Positions 45,736 through 58,488 of a DNA stretch of 64,000 nt are shown piece by piece. Position numbers and translations under genes: made by a program. Below the pieces are notes generated by a model. The model made no database searches and was not told the origin of the DNA. It saw nothing but the letters and a program-made list of their open reading frames with translations. This stretch comes from Warburgia ugandensis (lineage: Eukaryota; Streptophyta; Magnoliopsida; Canellales; Canellaceae). Position 1 is the stretch's first letter; the number at the start of each line of letters is the position of its first letter. Location: contig CP141133.1 of NCBI GenBank assembly GCA_035236585.1, forward strand, positions 44,533,729-44,597,728. The letters run 5' to 3'.

Positions 45736-48700
45736 TGTAATAACCCTCAATTTTGGGTCATTTTCTTTGTATTATGTTATATGTTAATTGAAATAAAATC
45801 AAATTTTTAATTCCATGAAAATATGGATATCAAGGATGTGACTCCTTTGAAAAATCCAAAATTGGACTTGAAACTATCAAAAATGGAATGTAAGCATCGA
45901 TACAATTCCAACAACACTAATTTTGCGCCAAACGGAGATTGGGCTAGAAAAACTCAAAAATTTTACTAATTTAGAAGGGGACTAAAATTGATAATGGTAC
46001 CCTCCCTTTTTTTCTATTTGTGGGTTGCAGTAAATGAAAATTAGACGAAATGAGGTGGGAACACCGAGAAGAGAAAACCCTAGCGACCACCCCTCTGTTT
46101 GACTACCCCATCATTGGAACCCCTGCAATCACATGCACCGATGCTAGCCCCAGTTTGATCTCCCTTTCCCCAGTACCAGTGCAAAACCCCCTCCCTAATT
46201 CTCTTCTCCGATGACTGCAAAAAACCCACCATTTTTCCCCTTCTTCTTTAGGTGCACACCATTGGAACCCTTCTTTTTTCATCATGTTTTCGCATGGTGC
46301 AAGTGGGTCACACAAACTATGATCCCCTTCCCCCCAATCTTTCTTTCTCCTTTGGCAAGGTTGGCCAAAACCCCCCCTTTTCCTTTTCTCCCATCTTCCT
46401 TTCTCCTTCCAATCCGGCCAGCCCTGTTCATTGTTTTTTGTTGATGACCAGCCAATAAGTAGGCTAACTACTTGTGCAATCCTCCTATTCTCCCCACTAT
46501 TTTCCCTTCTTTCTTAGGAGGGTTCCAAGTAGCAACTGCTACAACCCTTTTTCCTCCTCCCTCGACTCCTCTCCTTAATCAGCATGCCCTGATTTTTGCT
46601 TCTCCCTCTTTGTTTTCTCTTCCGTGTCAAGTTTAGGCGATGATCAAATTGACAACCACCATCTCCTCCTCCTTCCCATTTCCCTTATCCTCTGGCAAGT
46701 TAGGGTAGGTGACTCACCATGTCACTCTCTTACAATTCATTTTGGTGAGCTAAGTTGACACAGTGGAACCCATTACCCCCTTAGACTTTGATCATTTCTA
46801 CTGACCAATCCAAGAGGGATATTAAAGATCTGGAATAAGCCTTATGATCCTTGCAATGCGAGGAATAGTACCCATCTTCCCTTTTGGCGATCAAAGTAGA
46901 TCCAAGCATTGATCGTGATTAGCCCATCAATCAAACATTGGATCATTAGATTTGTGATTGATCTAACCATACATAATGATCTAAACCACTCATTACAATC
47001 CTCATAATGTGTATTTTGAGATCTAAAGCAAAGATCTTCAACTTGGAGCATAGTTGAGGCGATTTAACCGATCTTGATCAATGGATGAGATCAATCAACA
47101 TATATACGTATGAAATTAGATCAAATTAGATTATCCATACCATTTAAATGATTCATGGAGATTGTGGAGCATGGTTGAGGCAATTTAGCTAATCTTGATC
47201 AATGGTTGAGATCAATCGAGGTATATAGGTATGAAATTAGATCAAATTAGATGATCCATACCATTGAAATGATTCATGGAGATTGTATAATTAGTGTTAC
47301 TAATTTATTCTTTGATCTAGGATGACTAGGTCGATGACGAGGCCAATTCACTATAGATACTGCAGATTGAGTACCTTGAAAATCTAGCAACACAGACAAT
47401 CAAATAACAGTTAGATTGACTTATGTGAGGTACGATTATCATCCTAACCAGTTAATTTTATTGATTTGGCTGTAATTAGAAAAAATTCTACATGAATTGC
47501 ATATAATAGTGACTGATTAGTTGATTAAATGATAAATTACCTAAAATTGACATGATCTGAGTATGATAGCTCTAGAGTACATTATGATATGATTAAGAAA
47601 GGAACCCAATAGTTATTTGTGGGCTCGATTAAGCATGATTTGGATTATTAACCATCCAAGGAGGGCTCCACCTTGAGATCCCATTGATATGAACCACTGG
47701 ATCGTATTAAAATACTGTAAATTAAGATCTGAAAATATAATATGTTTTAAACTAAGAATCCAACTTAACTAGATTACTTAAATTCTAAGTTAGACCTAGA
47801 TGTGATATATATATATATATATATATTCAGGTGGTGGGGCTAAGGAGGACCAATCTAGAGTAGAGTCCGATTATGATTTAAGAGGTACAGACAAGTGATG
47901 CTTCATCTGAGGTAGATGATGGCAATAAATAATGGGCATGTTTTTGTTTGGAAATTATATATTTTCATTACATTAGTTCAATATTTATGAATGAATTACA
48001 TACATGTTTTATTTTATATTATTCTTATTGTAATACCTATCTTATTTATGAATGATGTCATATGCATGATTTTAGTGATTATTATTGTCCCACGGACAAA
48101 TAATTTAACTATGATGAACAGTTTACACGCGATAGTGAAAATACATGATTTTGGTATGATTTCATGAGTGCTCCTGGTTTTCATTATTTCACTAGAGGAT
48201 TGTATATCCATTTTATGGACCATGAGATGTGTGATTTTTATGTTTTGTAGATTTATGACAAGTGTTTCTACGTAGTGGATGATATACTAGGAGGGATGTA
48301 GGGTTGGCCACCTGCCCTCTAACTTTATGAGATGATTAGACACCTGCCCCATAGATGGGCAAACCTCATAAGGAGTGGTATCATGGGCAGTCCACACTAC
48401 CCGTCTGATTGGTCCCCATGCATGATGGACACTTAACCTTTTGTTTGGTGTCAGTGAGGAGTGGGAGTTGGTAGACCTAGGAGCAATTCATGCATTTCTT
48501 GATGATTAATTTTATCATATTGTGTGATGGGCACATTAGAATGGATATTCCTATATACCCATGGTGTGATGACAAGGGGAGGAGTGGTATGAATGCTCAT
48601 GACCAGATATTTGAGTGTATGGACACTTGTGGGACCCATGTGTGAGGGTGCTTCTTGTTGATGATGTGCATATTCATTATGATATTCCTCACACATTTGA

Positions 48701-49137
48701 CACATTGCACTAATGTGATTTTTTTTACACTTTTGGGACCCCTGTGTAAAGGTACCCTTGTTGATGACTTGCACATACATTGATATATTCTTTGATCTTT
48801 TAACACTCTATTTTAACGTGGTTTTGGTGTATTTATGAGCCTTAGAAGCTCAGTTGATTTGCCATATTTTTAGACACGTAGTTGGCATGAGTTACATTAG
48901 TTTGATATTAGCTTTTTGACAAGCCTAAGAGGCTTTGTATACTCAGCATCTTTTGGAACATGTAGGTGGCATGGATGCATTGCTTTGTTCTCCACATTTT
49001 TATGAGCTTTGGTGCCTTTTCGTAGGAAACAGTTGTTATTTTATTTTCTTTTAGTTGTAATAATTGTAACTTCTATTTCAACTAATGAGAATATATTTGT
49101 TAATTTGTTTCAATCATTTTTTCATTTATTTGAATTT
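45736..49137 (+). repeat. Long LTR G4, right end missing
   Basis: Starts TGTAATAACCCTCAATTTTGG. The CT-rich part (46040-46760) matches the G3 3' LTR. The block at 48302-48420 resembles that of the G1 and G6 LTRs. Near 49080 the sequence (AACTAATGAGAATAT) resembles the G3 LTR end, then it stops about where NA2 begins. It holds a 121-bp tandem duplication (47045-47285) and an (AT)n run (47805-47826). It is a solo or truncated LTR with no coding content. Confidence 0.55.
47045..47285. repeat. 121-bp tandem duplication in LTR G4
   Basis: Units start at 47045 (GGAGCATAGTTGAGGC) and 47166 (GGAGCATGGTTGAGGC). They are alike through GATGATCCATACCATTNAAATG and ATTCATGGAGATTGT. A looser repeat of about 110-120 bp occurs at 48612-48800. 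Confidence 0.8.
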
Positions 49138-50040
49138 TTTATTAGATAAAACTTTTAAGATTTGCATACTTTTATTAATTTATGTGTTATTTACTTGCTT
49201 GCATTAATTATTAGATTTAATTATCTCTTTATGCTTATGTCCTATTAGTTTTCCTAGGCATGAGAATGAAAAGTATGTTAGAATAAAATATTTTTAAGAT
49301 TAGATTATTCTAGGTTAAAAAGTACTTTATATTAATATTAGATTCATAGCACTCTATGCTTACACACTCAATGATTGCTTGAAAGAAAGGGATACCAACT
49401 ATAATAAAGCAAATGGTGACTATATGAGAATCTTTGATAGTCAATGCTCTAAGAAGACCAACTATACTTTGAATAAGTATAGTGTCATGCTAAAAAAACT
49501 AGTATTAAGATGATATTTAAAGAGAGCTTAAAAATAATTGTTTTTAATGTTTTTAGAGTTATTTTAACTTTATTAACATGAGTAGCAAAATCTAGATAGC
49601 TTAGTCCTTAGAGTATTTGATTTCTAATATATTGGATTTTTAATTCCTAGTTTTAGATTTAATTTCCAGGCATTTTATGTACTTTTGTAATTTTTATATT
49701 AATTAATTAGTTTAGTGTAACGAATCATTTGGCTAGGTTAAAGTAGTTAAAGTAGATTTTTAATTAAAATACATTTATTAATAGGGTCTTTCGAGATCGA
49801 CTCATATTTGTTGTACCTATAGTAGACCCATGAACTGGTGGTTATTTTTAAAACATATCAAGTTTTTTGCACCATTGTTGGGAACTTGCAATGAATTTTT
49901 AGTTAAATTCTAGGTCAAATACTTTTCTACAATTTGAAGATTTTAGACTGCATTCACATTAGTTGCAAATTTTGCATATATTTCCTTATTCTTATGATTA
50001 TTGGTACTCACTTCAGTTTTTTTTATTTTTGCAAGAATTT

Positions 50041-50510
50041 GGAGTTGGAATTGGAGGAGAAATTAGAATAGTCTATTTTTATTTTTATTTTTTTAGTAAA
50101 TTATAGTGAGAATGTGATTGTTCTTTATTTAATAACAATTTATTTAGATTAAAGGGATTATAATAATACAGGTCAAGGGTGGGCCAACCAAACTCAAAAT
50201 ACGAGGTGGCAGTACATGGACCTACTCTTGTATTAGAAGATGTTTTCTAAGACCCCATTGTAAGCTTTTCTATTTGGAGTTGGAATTGGAGGAGAAATTA
50301 GAATAGTCTATTTTTATTTTTATATTTTTAGTAAATTGTAGTGAGAATGTGATTGTACTTTATTTAATCACAATTTGTTTAGATTAAAGGGATTATAATA
50401 ATACAGGTCAAGGGTGGGCCAACCAAACTCAAAATAGGAGGTGGCAGTACATGGACCTACTCTTGTATTAGAAGATGTTTTCTAAGACCCCATTGTAAGC
50501 TTTTCTAACC
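50041..50510. repeat. 235-bp tandem duplication in the NA2 leader
   Basis: Units 50041-50275 and 50276-50510 both start GGAGTTGGAATTGGAGGAG and contain AATACAGGTCAAGGGTGGGC. Only a handful of differences are visible, so the duplication looks younger than the element. Confidence 0.9.
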
Positions 50511-51749
50511 TCTTTCCATTTCCCAAATTAGTATTGCATATAACTTAGTTTGCATTATATGTTTGCAAGTGTAAAATCATATAGTGTGTATCCATTACAT
50601 TACTTATTGCATTACACCTAGGACTTTGCATTAGTCATCACCTATTTAACAAGGATAGCCTAAGCTCAGCCAGAACCAAGGACATGACTGTCAAGGTTAT
50701 ATTGTCCAGTCTATTGAGGCTTTAACCTCTTGTTAGATCGCATATAGGTAGTTACATTGTTTACTACTTTTTACTACATATTAAGGCATGTTTAATTGCT
50801 TTAAGGTGAATATATGTTGATCAATATTTCATGGGAATGTGTTTAAATGACTAGTAAGAGCAATCACCTCATCAAGATCAACGATGGATTTCATCACCAT
50901 CCCTTGGCCCATCTAGATTAACCATCACCTAACATAACCCTATCCTCAACAATTAATTTAAAATCAATGTAGAAGAGACCTTAGTAGCTTATGAACTCAT
51001 AGGACGCTCTTGGAAGGAGGCGATCTAATGCCATTTGAGTGGCCCCTGTCTAATCAAATGTGATGGTATTTAAATGACTAAGGTGGGTATGAAGTGGTTT
51101 ATTATAATTAGGATCAATGGTAAGTAGTATGACAAGTCTGAAAGAGAGAAGGAGCTACCGAGGTTAGTAATAACCTAAAAGTCACTCCAGCAAAGAAAAT
51201 AAAGAAAGATCAAACCTTTCAGCTTGTTTGTAATAGGGCTAAGATTAATTGTGTGCCCTTGAATGGGCATCATATAGCTTGGGTTCCCATTAGCTTTTTT
51301 TAAAAAGAAAGAAAAATAGAGAGAAAAAGTAAAAGTACTCTTTCATTGAATACATCGATTTATTTTACTTGTATATAAAGTTGAGTACATTTTACTACAC
51401 CATTTTCTGATGTAGACCTAGCCATCGATCTGTGAGTCCATATCTCGCATTCTTAGTCTCTTATGATCAGATGGACCATAAGGCTAGGGTTAAAGCAATC
51501 AAGCTAATCATATTAACCCTACCAAAGTAATGGCCCAAGAAACAAGGGATAGAAAACCACTTTCATACTATTTCACTCCCAGTGCTTATACTGTGAAGAA
51601 ATGTATGAGACTAAGACAGGGGATAACCCTAATCTATCCATTGCAATAGATAGGTTGATATGATGGAGTGTGAATTGAATAGATTAAAAGTTTTGAGGCA
51701 GGCTAACAAGTCATCTTTATAGCCCCAGTACAAGAACTGTTATACCTGT

Positions 51750-52320
51750 TGTCGCCCAACATATCCCCCTACTTCATGGCCATCAAGCTCCATATACACT
51801 GCATATTATTCGGAACAAGTGAATGCACCCAATACATTTATATCTCCTAACAATTATTCCTTTGCTGAGACTAACTATCTTGGATGGGCTAGGCATCCTG
51901 AGCAAACATGGTCTTAGGATTATTAGGGTAGATAATGGTGGTTCGACCCTACTCAATCTTTATAAAGTACCCCAATGCCATAGTAGTATGAGCCACACCA
52001 ATTGTTTCCTCTACAATAGAGGGAACAATCACCAGAAGAGACCCTTAGGTTGTATATAGAGCTGACTCAACAATCTATTTGGTAGATGGAATCCCAAAGG
52101 GGTCAAATAAATGATGACTTCAAAGAAAAGGCTAAGGAAACTGAACAATTTGAGGATAATGAAAAGGCCATCAATACTAATATCGGGATGGAAATATCAT
52201 TGGATGATCCTTTTGAGATACAAAATTTCCTACCATCCCTACAATCCTCCAACTTAGATCCACTCAAAGCATGCCTTTCTTTTTCTTTTCTTTGTCAATA
52301 TAGATACCTTTATTGATAAG
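51750..52320 (+). pseudogene. Gag-like remnant frames of NA2
   Basis: Seen: PTSWPSSSIYTAYYSEQV near 51768-51820, NYLGWARHPEQTWS near 51873-51915, and further on an acidic stretch with IGMEISLDDPFEIQNFLPSL (about 52180-52240). That last part aligns with the NA1 stretch TSMEISYDPYEPQSLQPSL. The shared order shows both elements descend from one pol-less ancestor. Broken. Confidence 0.5.
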
Positions 52321-53184
52321 TGAATGATTTATTGGAAACTGCACCATTAATGAACACTTCCTAATGGACTACCTGAGTAGAACCCCTTGCATTTCTAGAG
52401 ATTAAATTAGAGCCATGCAACGTAGAAGACGTACCCAATTTGGGCCTACAAACTATATTTAACCAATCACAAGATAGCAATGTAGGTTCTTCTAAAACCT
52501 TACCTATGACTGTAAAATAGAAAGAAGAGTCAAATGATGTTTTGGCCCAACATCAATCAACTCTAGGATACACATTAAAATATATAGAGGAGTTAAACCC
52601 CACTGGTTCCTCACATCCACAAAAACAAGAATAACCTTTTAGGGAAATGCAGCAACTTAATCCTTAACTACAAGAGAAATGTAAGGGAGGAGAACTATTA
52701 TGAACTTTTTTAAGTGGGCCTTATTCTTTTCTTAGTTTACAAACAATGGGAACTATTCATCTCAATTTGGTCCCATGAAACCTTATTTCATGGTGGTCTT
52801 TTTGTTCTAATCTTATCACCTACCATAAAATTCTTAAATGGAATGAGAAACTCCTCCATTTAATTGGTAGATCTAGGATTAGGATAGATTAGATTAGCTA
52901 GTTGGGTTTAGGAGTAGGGTATAGTAGATCATATTAGTTTTTTATTTACATCAGTATTTATTGAATATTAATGTTACAAACAAACCACATCAATAGATCA
53001 TGGTACTATTCCAGAAGTGTAAGAATATTTTTCTCACCCTTTCTATTTAGCTTATTATTTTCATTTGTCCATGATAAGTAGTTCTAAACATTGAGGACAA
53101 TGTTTATTTTAAGTTTGAGAGTGAGGTATTTCAAATTTTGATGTGTTCATTTAGGTTTTTAGAGTCATTTTAGTTCACTTTTTG

Positions 53185-53203
53185 AAAAAAAAAAAAAAAA
53201 AAA
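53185..53203. repeat. Poly-A run
   Basis: Nineteen A residues within the 3' noncoding region of NA2. No LINE end adjoins it, so it is taken as a simple repeat. Confidence 0.9.
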
Positions 53204-53374
53204 GTGAAAAAATTAGATAAATTTATGATAAATTCCTTTACTATGATGAGAATTTGGATTTTTTAAATATCTAGTTTGAACTTTAGCTTATTAATAGATA
53301 TGTGTACAATGAGTTCATTATTTTATCCTTTTTCTAACTAAGCCTATGTGGTTTAGTTCTATATGGTTTTATCC

Positions 53375-56140
53375 TAGCCAGTCCCAAGCTTGGATAAAGG
53401 AGGCGTGTTTTGCATCAAGTGCTTGCCAACAAGGAAAACACATGGTAAATCCTATGCATGAATTGATTTATGACATTCCATTAGGCTAAGGTGTTCCACA
53501 TAAGTGATCGTTGCATGGGATCCCAGATGTGGTAGAAAATTGACAAGGGCTCTTAGGGCATTCCTCTAGAAGTGACATGCTGCATTGGATCTTAGGTGTA
53601 GTGGAAAATAGGCAAGGCTTGATAGAGCATTCCCTTGGAAGTGACACTTTGCATCAAAACTCAGGCGAAGTGGAAAATATGCATGGGTTGCCGCATTGTT
53701 CGAGGAGTGCGTGGTAAATAGGCTATGTCAAGTGATCAAGATTTGTATCGCTACATGAAATATAGGCACATTGACATGTAAAAGTCTAGAGTTAGTAGAT
53801 ATGCTGAAACTTAAGAGAGCCAGAATCACTTGTATCCAGGAAACTAAGTGGAAAGGGGCTAAAACTAGAGAAATCAATGGGTATAAGCTCTGGTACGTAG
53901 GAAAGGTCAATAATAGACATGGCATAGAGATAGTGGTAGATGAAGAATTAAAGGATAAAGTTGTAGGCATTAAAAGAACTAGTGATAGAATTATACTAAT
54001 AAAACTTGTTACAGGAAAGAAGATCATATATTTCATTAGTGCATATGCACGACAAGTAGAGTTAGAGGATAGAATCAAGAAACGGTTTTGGGAAATATGG
54101 AAAGAGTCATGCAAGACATTCCCATCACAGAGGGGATATTTATATAAGTAGATTTTAATTGTCATGTAGGAAAAGAAAAAGAATGATATGATAGGGTACA
54201 AGGAGGGTATGATATTGGAGAAAGAAATGAGATGGCCAAGTTATACTCGATTTTGCCTTAGCATATAACCTAGCTATACAAAACACAAACTTTAAGAAGA
54301 GGGATGAACTCTTACTAATCTTAAGTAGTGGACCATATAAAAGCCAAATAGACTTTTTTCCTACTTAGGAATGTGAAACAATCAATGTGTAAGGATTGTA
54401 GGTGATACCAAGTGAGAGTCTACCTCACAACATTAATTAATGGTTATGGAATTTGACATTAAAGTATCAAAGAAAGGAAATGAACTGAATAGGTGTCCAA
54501 AAACTATGTGGTGGAACTCAAAAGGAAAGAAGGTAGCATCATTTACAAACAAGTGGATAGTAGAAAGAAACTGGAATAATAAAACAAAGTAAACACCATG
54601 TGGACTAATATAGCCATGTCCAAGAAGAAAGTGGAAAATATATCCTAGGAGTACCTGAAGGCTAAAAGCAACCAACAAAGGAAACTTAGTGGTGGAGTGA
54701 AGAAGTGCAAAAGGCCATTAAAGAGAAATGGGTGCATTTTAAAGCATGACAGAGGACTATAAATAACGAAAACTTTGAGCAATTTAAGGATGCTAAAGGG
54801 GTTGCTAAAAGAGTAGTAAGTGAGGCTAAACTCAAAGCATATGAACTCCATAATAATATAGAAACAACAGAAGGTCAGAAAGATGTGTTTAAAGTTGCAA
54901 AAATAACAGAAAGGAAGAGTAAGGACTTAGACCACATTATGTGTATTAGAAGTGATGATGAAAGGGTACTTTCAAAATGGGAAAGTCACCTTTCAAAAAT
55001 TGGAGAGTCACCTTTCAAAAATTGGAAAGTTACTTTAAAAAATTGCTAAAAAGGATAATTACCTTGAGAATATAGGGATTGGAAGTACCATAAATCCAAA
55101 TTACATTGGGCATTATAGATATGATTATAGGATTAGAATACTATAAGTGAAAGAGGCCTTGAAAAAGATGAAATCAGGAAAGGCTCTAGGGCCTGATAGT
55201 ATACCAATAGAGGTTTGGAAGTATATGGGAAATACTAAGTTAGTTTGGTTGACAAAATTTTTTTAACAAGATTATAAAATAGAAGAAAATACCGGATGAA
55301 AGGTGGAAGAGCTCTATTATACCAATTGATAAGAATAAAGGAGACATACAAAGTTTGCACTAATTATCAGGGGATCAAAATTATAAGCCATACCATGAAA
55401 CATTTTGAAAGAGAGATGGAGAAGAGGCTACAGCATGAGACTAATGTATTGGAGAACTACTTTAATTTCATGCCTAGGAGGTCTACCATGGAGCTATTTT
55501 CCTATTTAGACAATTGACATAGAAATATAGGGAGATGAGGAAGGACCTCCACATGTTCTTTATTGACTTAGAAAAAGCTTATGATAGGGTCCTAAAGAGT
55601 AAATATGGTGTGTATTAGATGAGAAAGAGGTTTCACGAGGGTATATAGACATAATTAAGGATATGTATGAGGGAACAAACAAACATTAGGATAATTAGGG
55701 AAGAGAGTAGTGATTTTCCTATCATTATAGGACTGCACTAAGGATCAAAATTGAGCCCATACCTTTTCACGTTGGTTATGATGAGTTAACAAAGCATTTG
55801 CACAAGGAGATTCCATGACATGTTATTTGCAGATGATATAGTTTTGATTAATGAGACAAGAAAGGGTGTAAACACAAAGCTAAAGTTATGGACAGATGCA
55901 TTACAATCTAAAGGATTTAAAATTAGTTAAACTAAGATAGAGTATATAGAATGCAAATTTAGCAAGGAGAGGAGATGGAATGGAGCACTAGTAAAAATTG
56001 ATAACGAAGAAGTCCCCCTAAAATAACACTTTCAATACTTGGGATCGATAATTCATGAGAGTGGAGAGATTGAGATTGAGGATACCTAGCGCATTGGAAA
56101 AAATGGAGATGTGCATCTAGAGTTTTGTGTAATCAAAGGG
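53375..56140 (+). mobile_element. RTE-D1: near full-length but decayed RTE LINE
   Basis: Seen: begins with the RTE leader start CAGTCCCAAGCTTGGAT (compare CGGTCCCAAGCCTGGAT in RTE-B). Three 69-bp-type repeats follow at about 53503, 53571 and 53640, then the endonuclease region (CIQETKWKGAK near 53832). The RT region includes RKSTME-type and FIDLEKAYDRV-like stretches near 55470-55590, and FADD is present near 55825. Many frame breaks, so it is an old pseudogene. It ends at the equivalent of PLKLK without a tail, joined to RTE-D2. A short local triplication (TCACCTTTCAAAAATTGG) lies at about 54966-55035. Confidence 0.85.
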
Positions 56141-56555
56141 TACCACATTAAGTGTATTATAAGTGATGACCAAAGGGTATTAGTCAGAGATGATAAGATC
56201 AAACAAAGATGGGAAAGTTACTTTCAAAATTTGCTAAATGATAATTACCTTGAGAATATAAGGACTGAAACTACCATAAACCTAAAAAACATTGGGCATT
56301 ATAGATATGACTGTAGGATTAGAATACTTGAAGTGAAAGAGCCTTGAAAAATATGAAATCAAGAAAGGCTTTGGGGCCTGATGGTATACCAACAATGGTT
56401 TGGAAGTATATGCAAGATACAAAGCTAAAGTTATGGAGAGATGCATTAGAAACTAAGACAGAGTATATGGAATGCAATTTTAGCAAGGAGAGTAGTGGGA
56501 ATGGAGCACCATTAAAGATTGATAACGAAGAAGTCACCCTAAAAGAACACTTTTG
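56141..56555 (+). mobile_element. RTE-D2: second, internally deleted RTE fragment
   Basis: Starts at the equivalent of RCIRSDDQRVL in RTE-C (TGTATTATAAGTGATGACC), runs to VWKYMQDT, then jumps to KLKLWRDALE and ends at DNEEVTLKEHF. It duplicates segments also present in RTE-D1 with different substitutions. It is therefore a separate RTE copy rather than a duplication of D1. No tail or target duplication was seen. Confidence 0.75.
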
Positions 56556-57190
56556 ATGCTTATGTATGTAATTTAAGTTGAGAAGTAAATATGGCTTATA
56601 GATCCTAAGGAAGATAATTAGTGCATCATTACCGAAGTGAGCTTTAAAACCTATCTTCCTTTTTAAGGGTTATACATAAATTCAAAATTTTCTTTAGTAG
56701 AAATGGGTTACTTGTTGGTCTCATTAATCTTTCATTTTGATCAACTATTGGGAAATCATAAAAGACTATACCATATCTCTTAAGTTTATGATTATCTTTA
56801 AGTCATATGAACCCTAGGAAATGATAGAGAACATCTTTCGTAAACCTATAGCCTTTAGCCGTATGAGAATATAACTTGTCCACTAGGAGTAACCTAAGGG
56901 TTTAAAGGCTTTCTACATATACTAAATGCAAAAAACAACACCTATGAAAATGGCTAGGATTTTTATATTCTTTTAGATTTCTTATTTTTTATTTTAGTAG
57001 TTTCACTCAAGGACTAGCAAAATCCAAGTCTATGGGTGGTAATTTCAGCAAGGAGTTGTAGGTGTAAAGTGCAGGTGACATGTGATTGGCTGGGAAAAGT
57101 TTCTAATTGCCATTTCCTCTAACTTTTTATGTTTTATGCTCTTTTTAGCCAATCAAATGCCACCTACTTCATAAAATAGCTGAAATTAAC
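56556..57190. other. Noncoding stretch resembling an Athila/Tat 3' region
   Basis: No gene seen. ACTCAAGGACTAGCAAAATCCAAGT near 57003-57028 resembles the CTCGAGGACGAGCAAA...AAGTTTGGGGG word that precedes the LTR in Tat/Retand elements. It may continue NA2 beyond the RTE insertion or belong to a separate element. Confidence 0.35.
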
Positions 57191-57547
57191 ACACCCTTAT
57201 ACACACACACACACACACACATATATTAGATGTATATACCTCTATATTTAGTAGGTTTCAAGCCACAACTTTTCATAAATAGCACTAATTAGGGTTAATT
57301 CTACATCTTGTAGGTTTAGGGTACAAATGAGTAAAAATAGACAAATTTGACAACTTTGACCCTAAAAGAGCAAGATCATAGTCTTAGAAGCAACATGGCC
57401 TACCTACCAAATTTAGTAAAGTTCAAAATGTAGAAGGGGTGTCAATATCATTTTCAACATAATTAGAAACTCCAGAAATATTGTCAAACCTTATCTGTGC
57501 AAAAGAGCTATAAATATCAAAACATAGGGTGGCAAAACTTTCATGCA
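57190..57547. repeat. Repeat R1, copy 3
   Basis: AC run (57201-57222), then CCTCTATATTTAGTAGG, AGCACTAATTAGGGTTA and TAGGTTTAGGGTACAAAT, matching copy 2 at 43600 through AACTTTCATGCATG. G5 cuts it at 57548. Confidence 0.6.
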
Positions 57548-57982
57548 TGTAACAACCCCAAAACTTTACTATTGCATGATTGAGTTATGAGTTTTCTAGG
57601 AGGATAAAGTTTTATGGCATTAGAATCAAGAACTGAAACATAAAAGGGTATCTTTGTAATTTTACTAAGTGGGCCCCACCTGCAGGAGTTGAAATTTAAC
57701 AGTCAATGGAGTTGAAAAACATCATTAGTATGGCTTACTGTTTCCTTTGACTAGCATCATGGTGTTTAGAATAGTAAAAACATCATTATTAAATTTTAAA
57801 ATAAATAAAAGGAAAATAAATTAAAATAACTAAAAGGGGGACCAAGTTTGATAACAGCACGCCTCACTTAAACGAAAACAAGAAATGGACCTAATGTTTA
57901 TTTCCCAAACCCGACGCCCGACAAAAACAAGGGAACCTAATGGGAAGAAAGAGGAAAGAAGAGAGGGGGAAGAAGAAGAGTG

Positions 57983-57987
<5 letters not shown>

Positions 57988-58061
<74 letters not shown>
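57988..58061. repeat. (GA)37 microsatellite
   Basis: 74 bp of uninterrupted GA units, 440 bp inside LTR G5. Known: GAGA runs bind BPC-type factors in plants; any role here is inference. Confidence 0.95.
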
Positions 58062-58064
<3 letters not shown>

Positions 58065-58488
58065 GGAGGTGGAAGGCTGACCTGCACGCCAGAGAAGTAT
58101 AGGCACACCGAAGAAGAAACAGAGAAATTTAGGGTTTTTTTTCATCACTGGAAAAGGAGGAGCTCGCCAACGACAAGGGGAGCTCAAACTCCAAATCCAA
58201 ACCGTCACCCTACTCTTCTTTAGGGCATGAGCAGAAGCCCTTTGGTTCTGCTAAAATTGGAGGAGGGAAATCAGGGTTTTTGCCATAGACCAAAATTTTA
58301 GACCATCACCGGAGACAACGGCAGCTCAAATCCTTGATCCAAGCCGGTCATCTTCTATGGCTAGCTTAGAAGAACCAAAACCCCATGGTTTTGGATGGAT
58401 CTAGGATGATTTAGGTCATCGATTGAAGAGGGGATTACTGTGCAACTAGATCAAGGAGGTTTCACCAAAAATCAATGTCAATCCAGCT

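Larger units (their letters stand above)
49138..53370 (+). mobile_element. NA2: second pol-less Athila/Tat-derived element
   Basis: Seen: an LTR end with TCGAGATCGACTCATATTTG (about 49790) followed by a primer-site relative TTGCACCATTGTTGGGAAC (49866-49885). A 3.2 kb interior has short gag-like frames but no protease, RT or integrase. ACATTGAGGACAATG is at 53088-53102. The interior aligns with NA1 in its gag-like part (for example EQVNAPNTF / EPVDAPNAF and GWARHPEQTWS / GWDRHHEQPWS). Broken, and looks older or more decayed than NA1. The LTR start and 3' LTR are uncertain. Confidence 0.6.

Noticed and set aside
48451-48806. Two overlapping minus-strand frames
   Set aside because: They fall in LTR G4 over a loose tandem repeat and have no domain.
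53185-53203. Poly-A run as the end of a LINE or SINE
   Set aside because: No element body or target duplication adjoins it, and RTE elements here end in GAT repeats.
57830-58208. Minus-strand frames with long SLSLSL runs
   Set aside because: Direct translation of the (GA)37 microsatellite.
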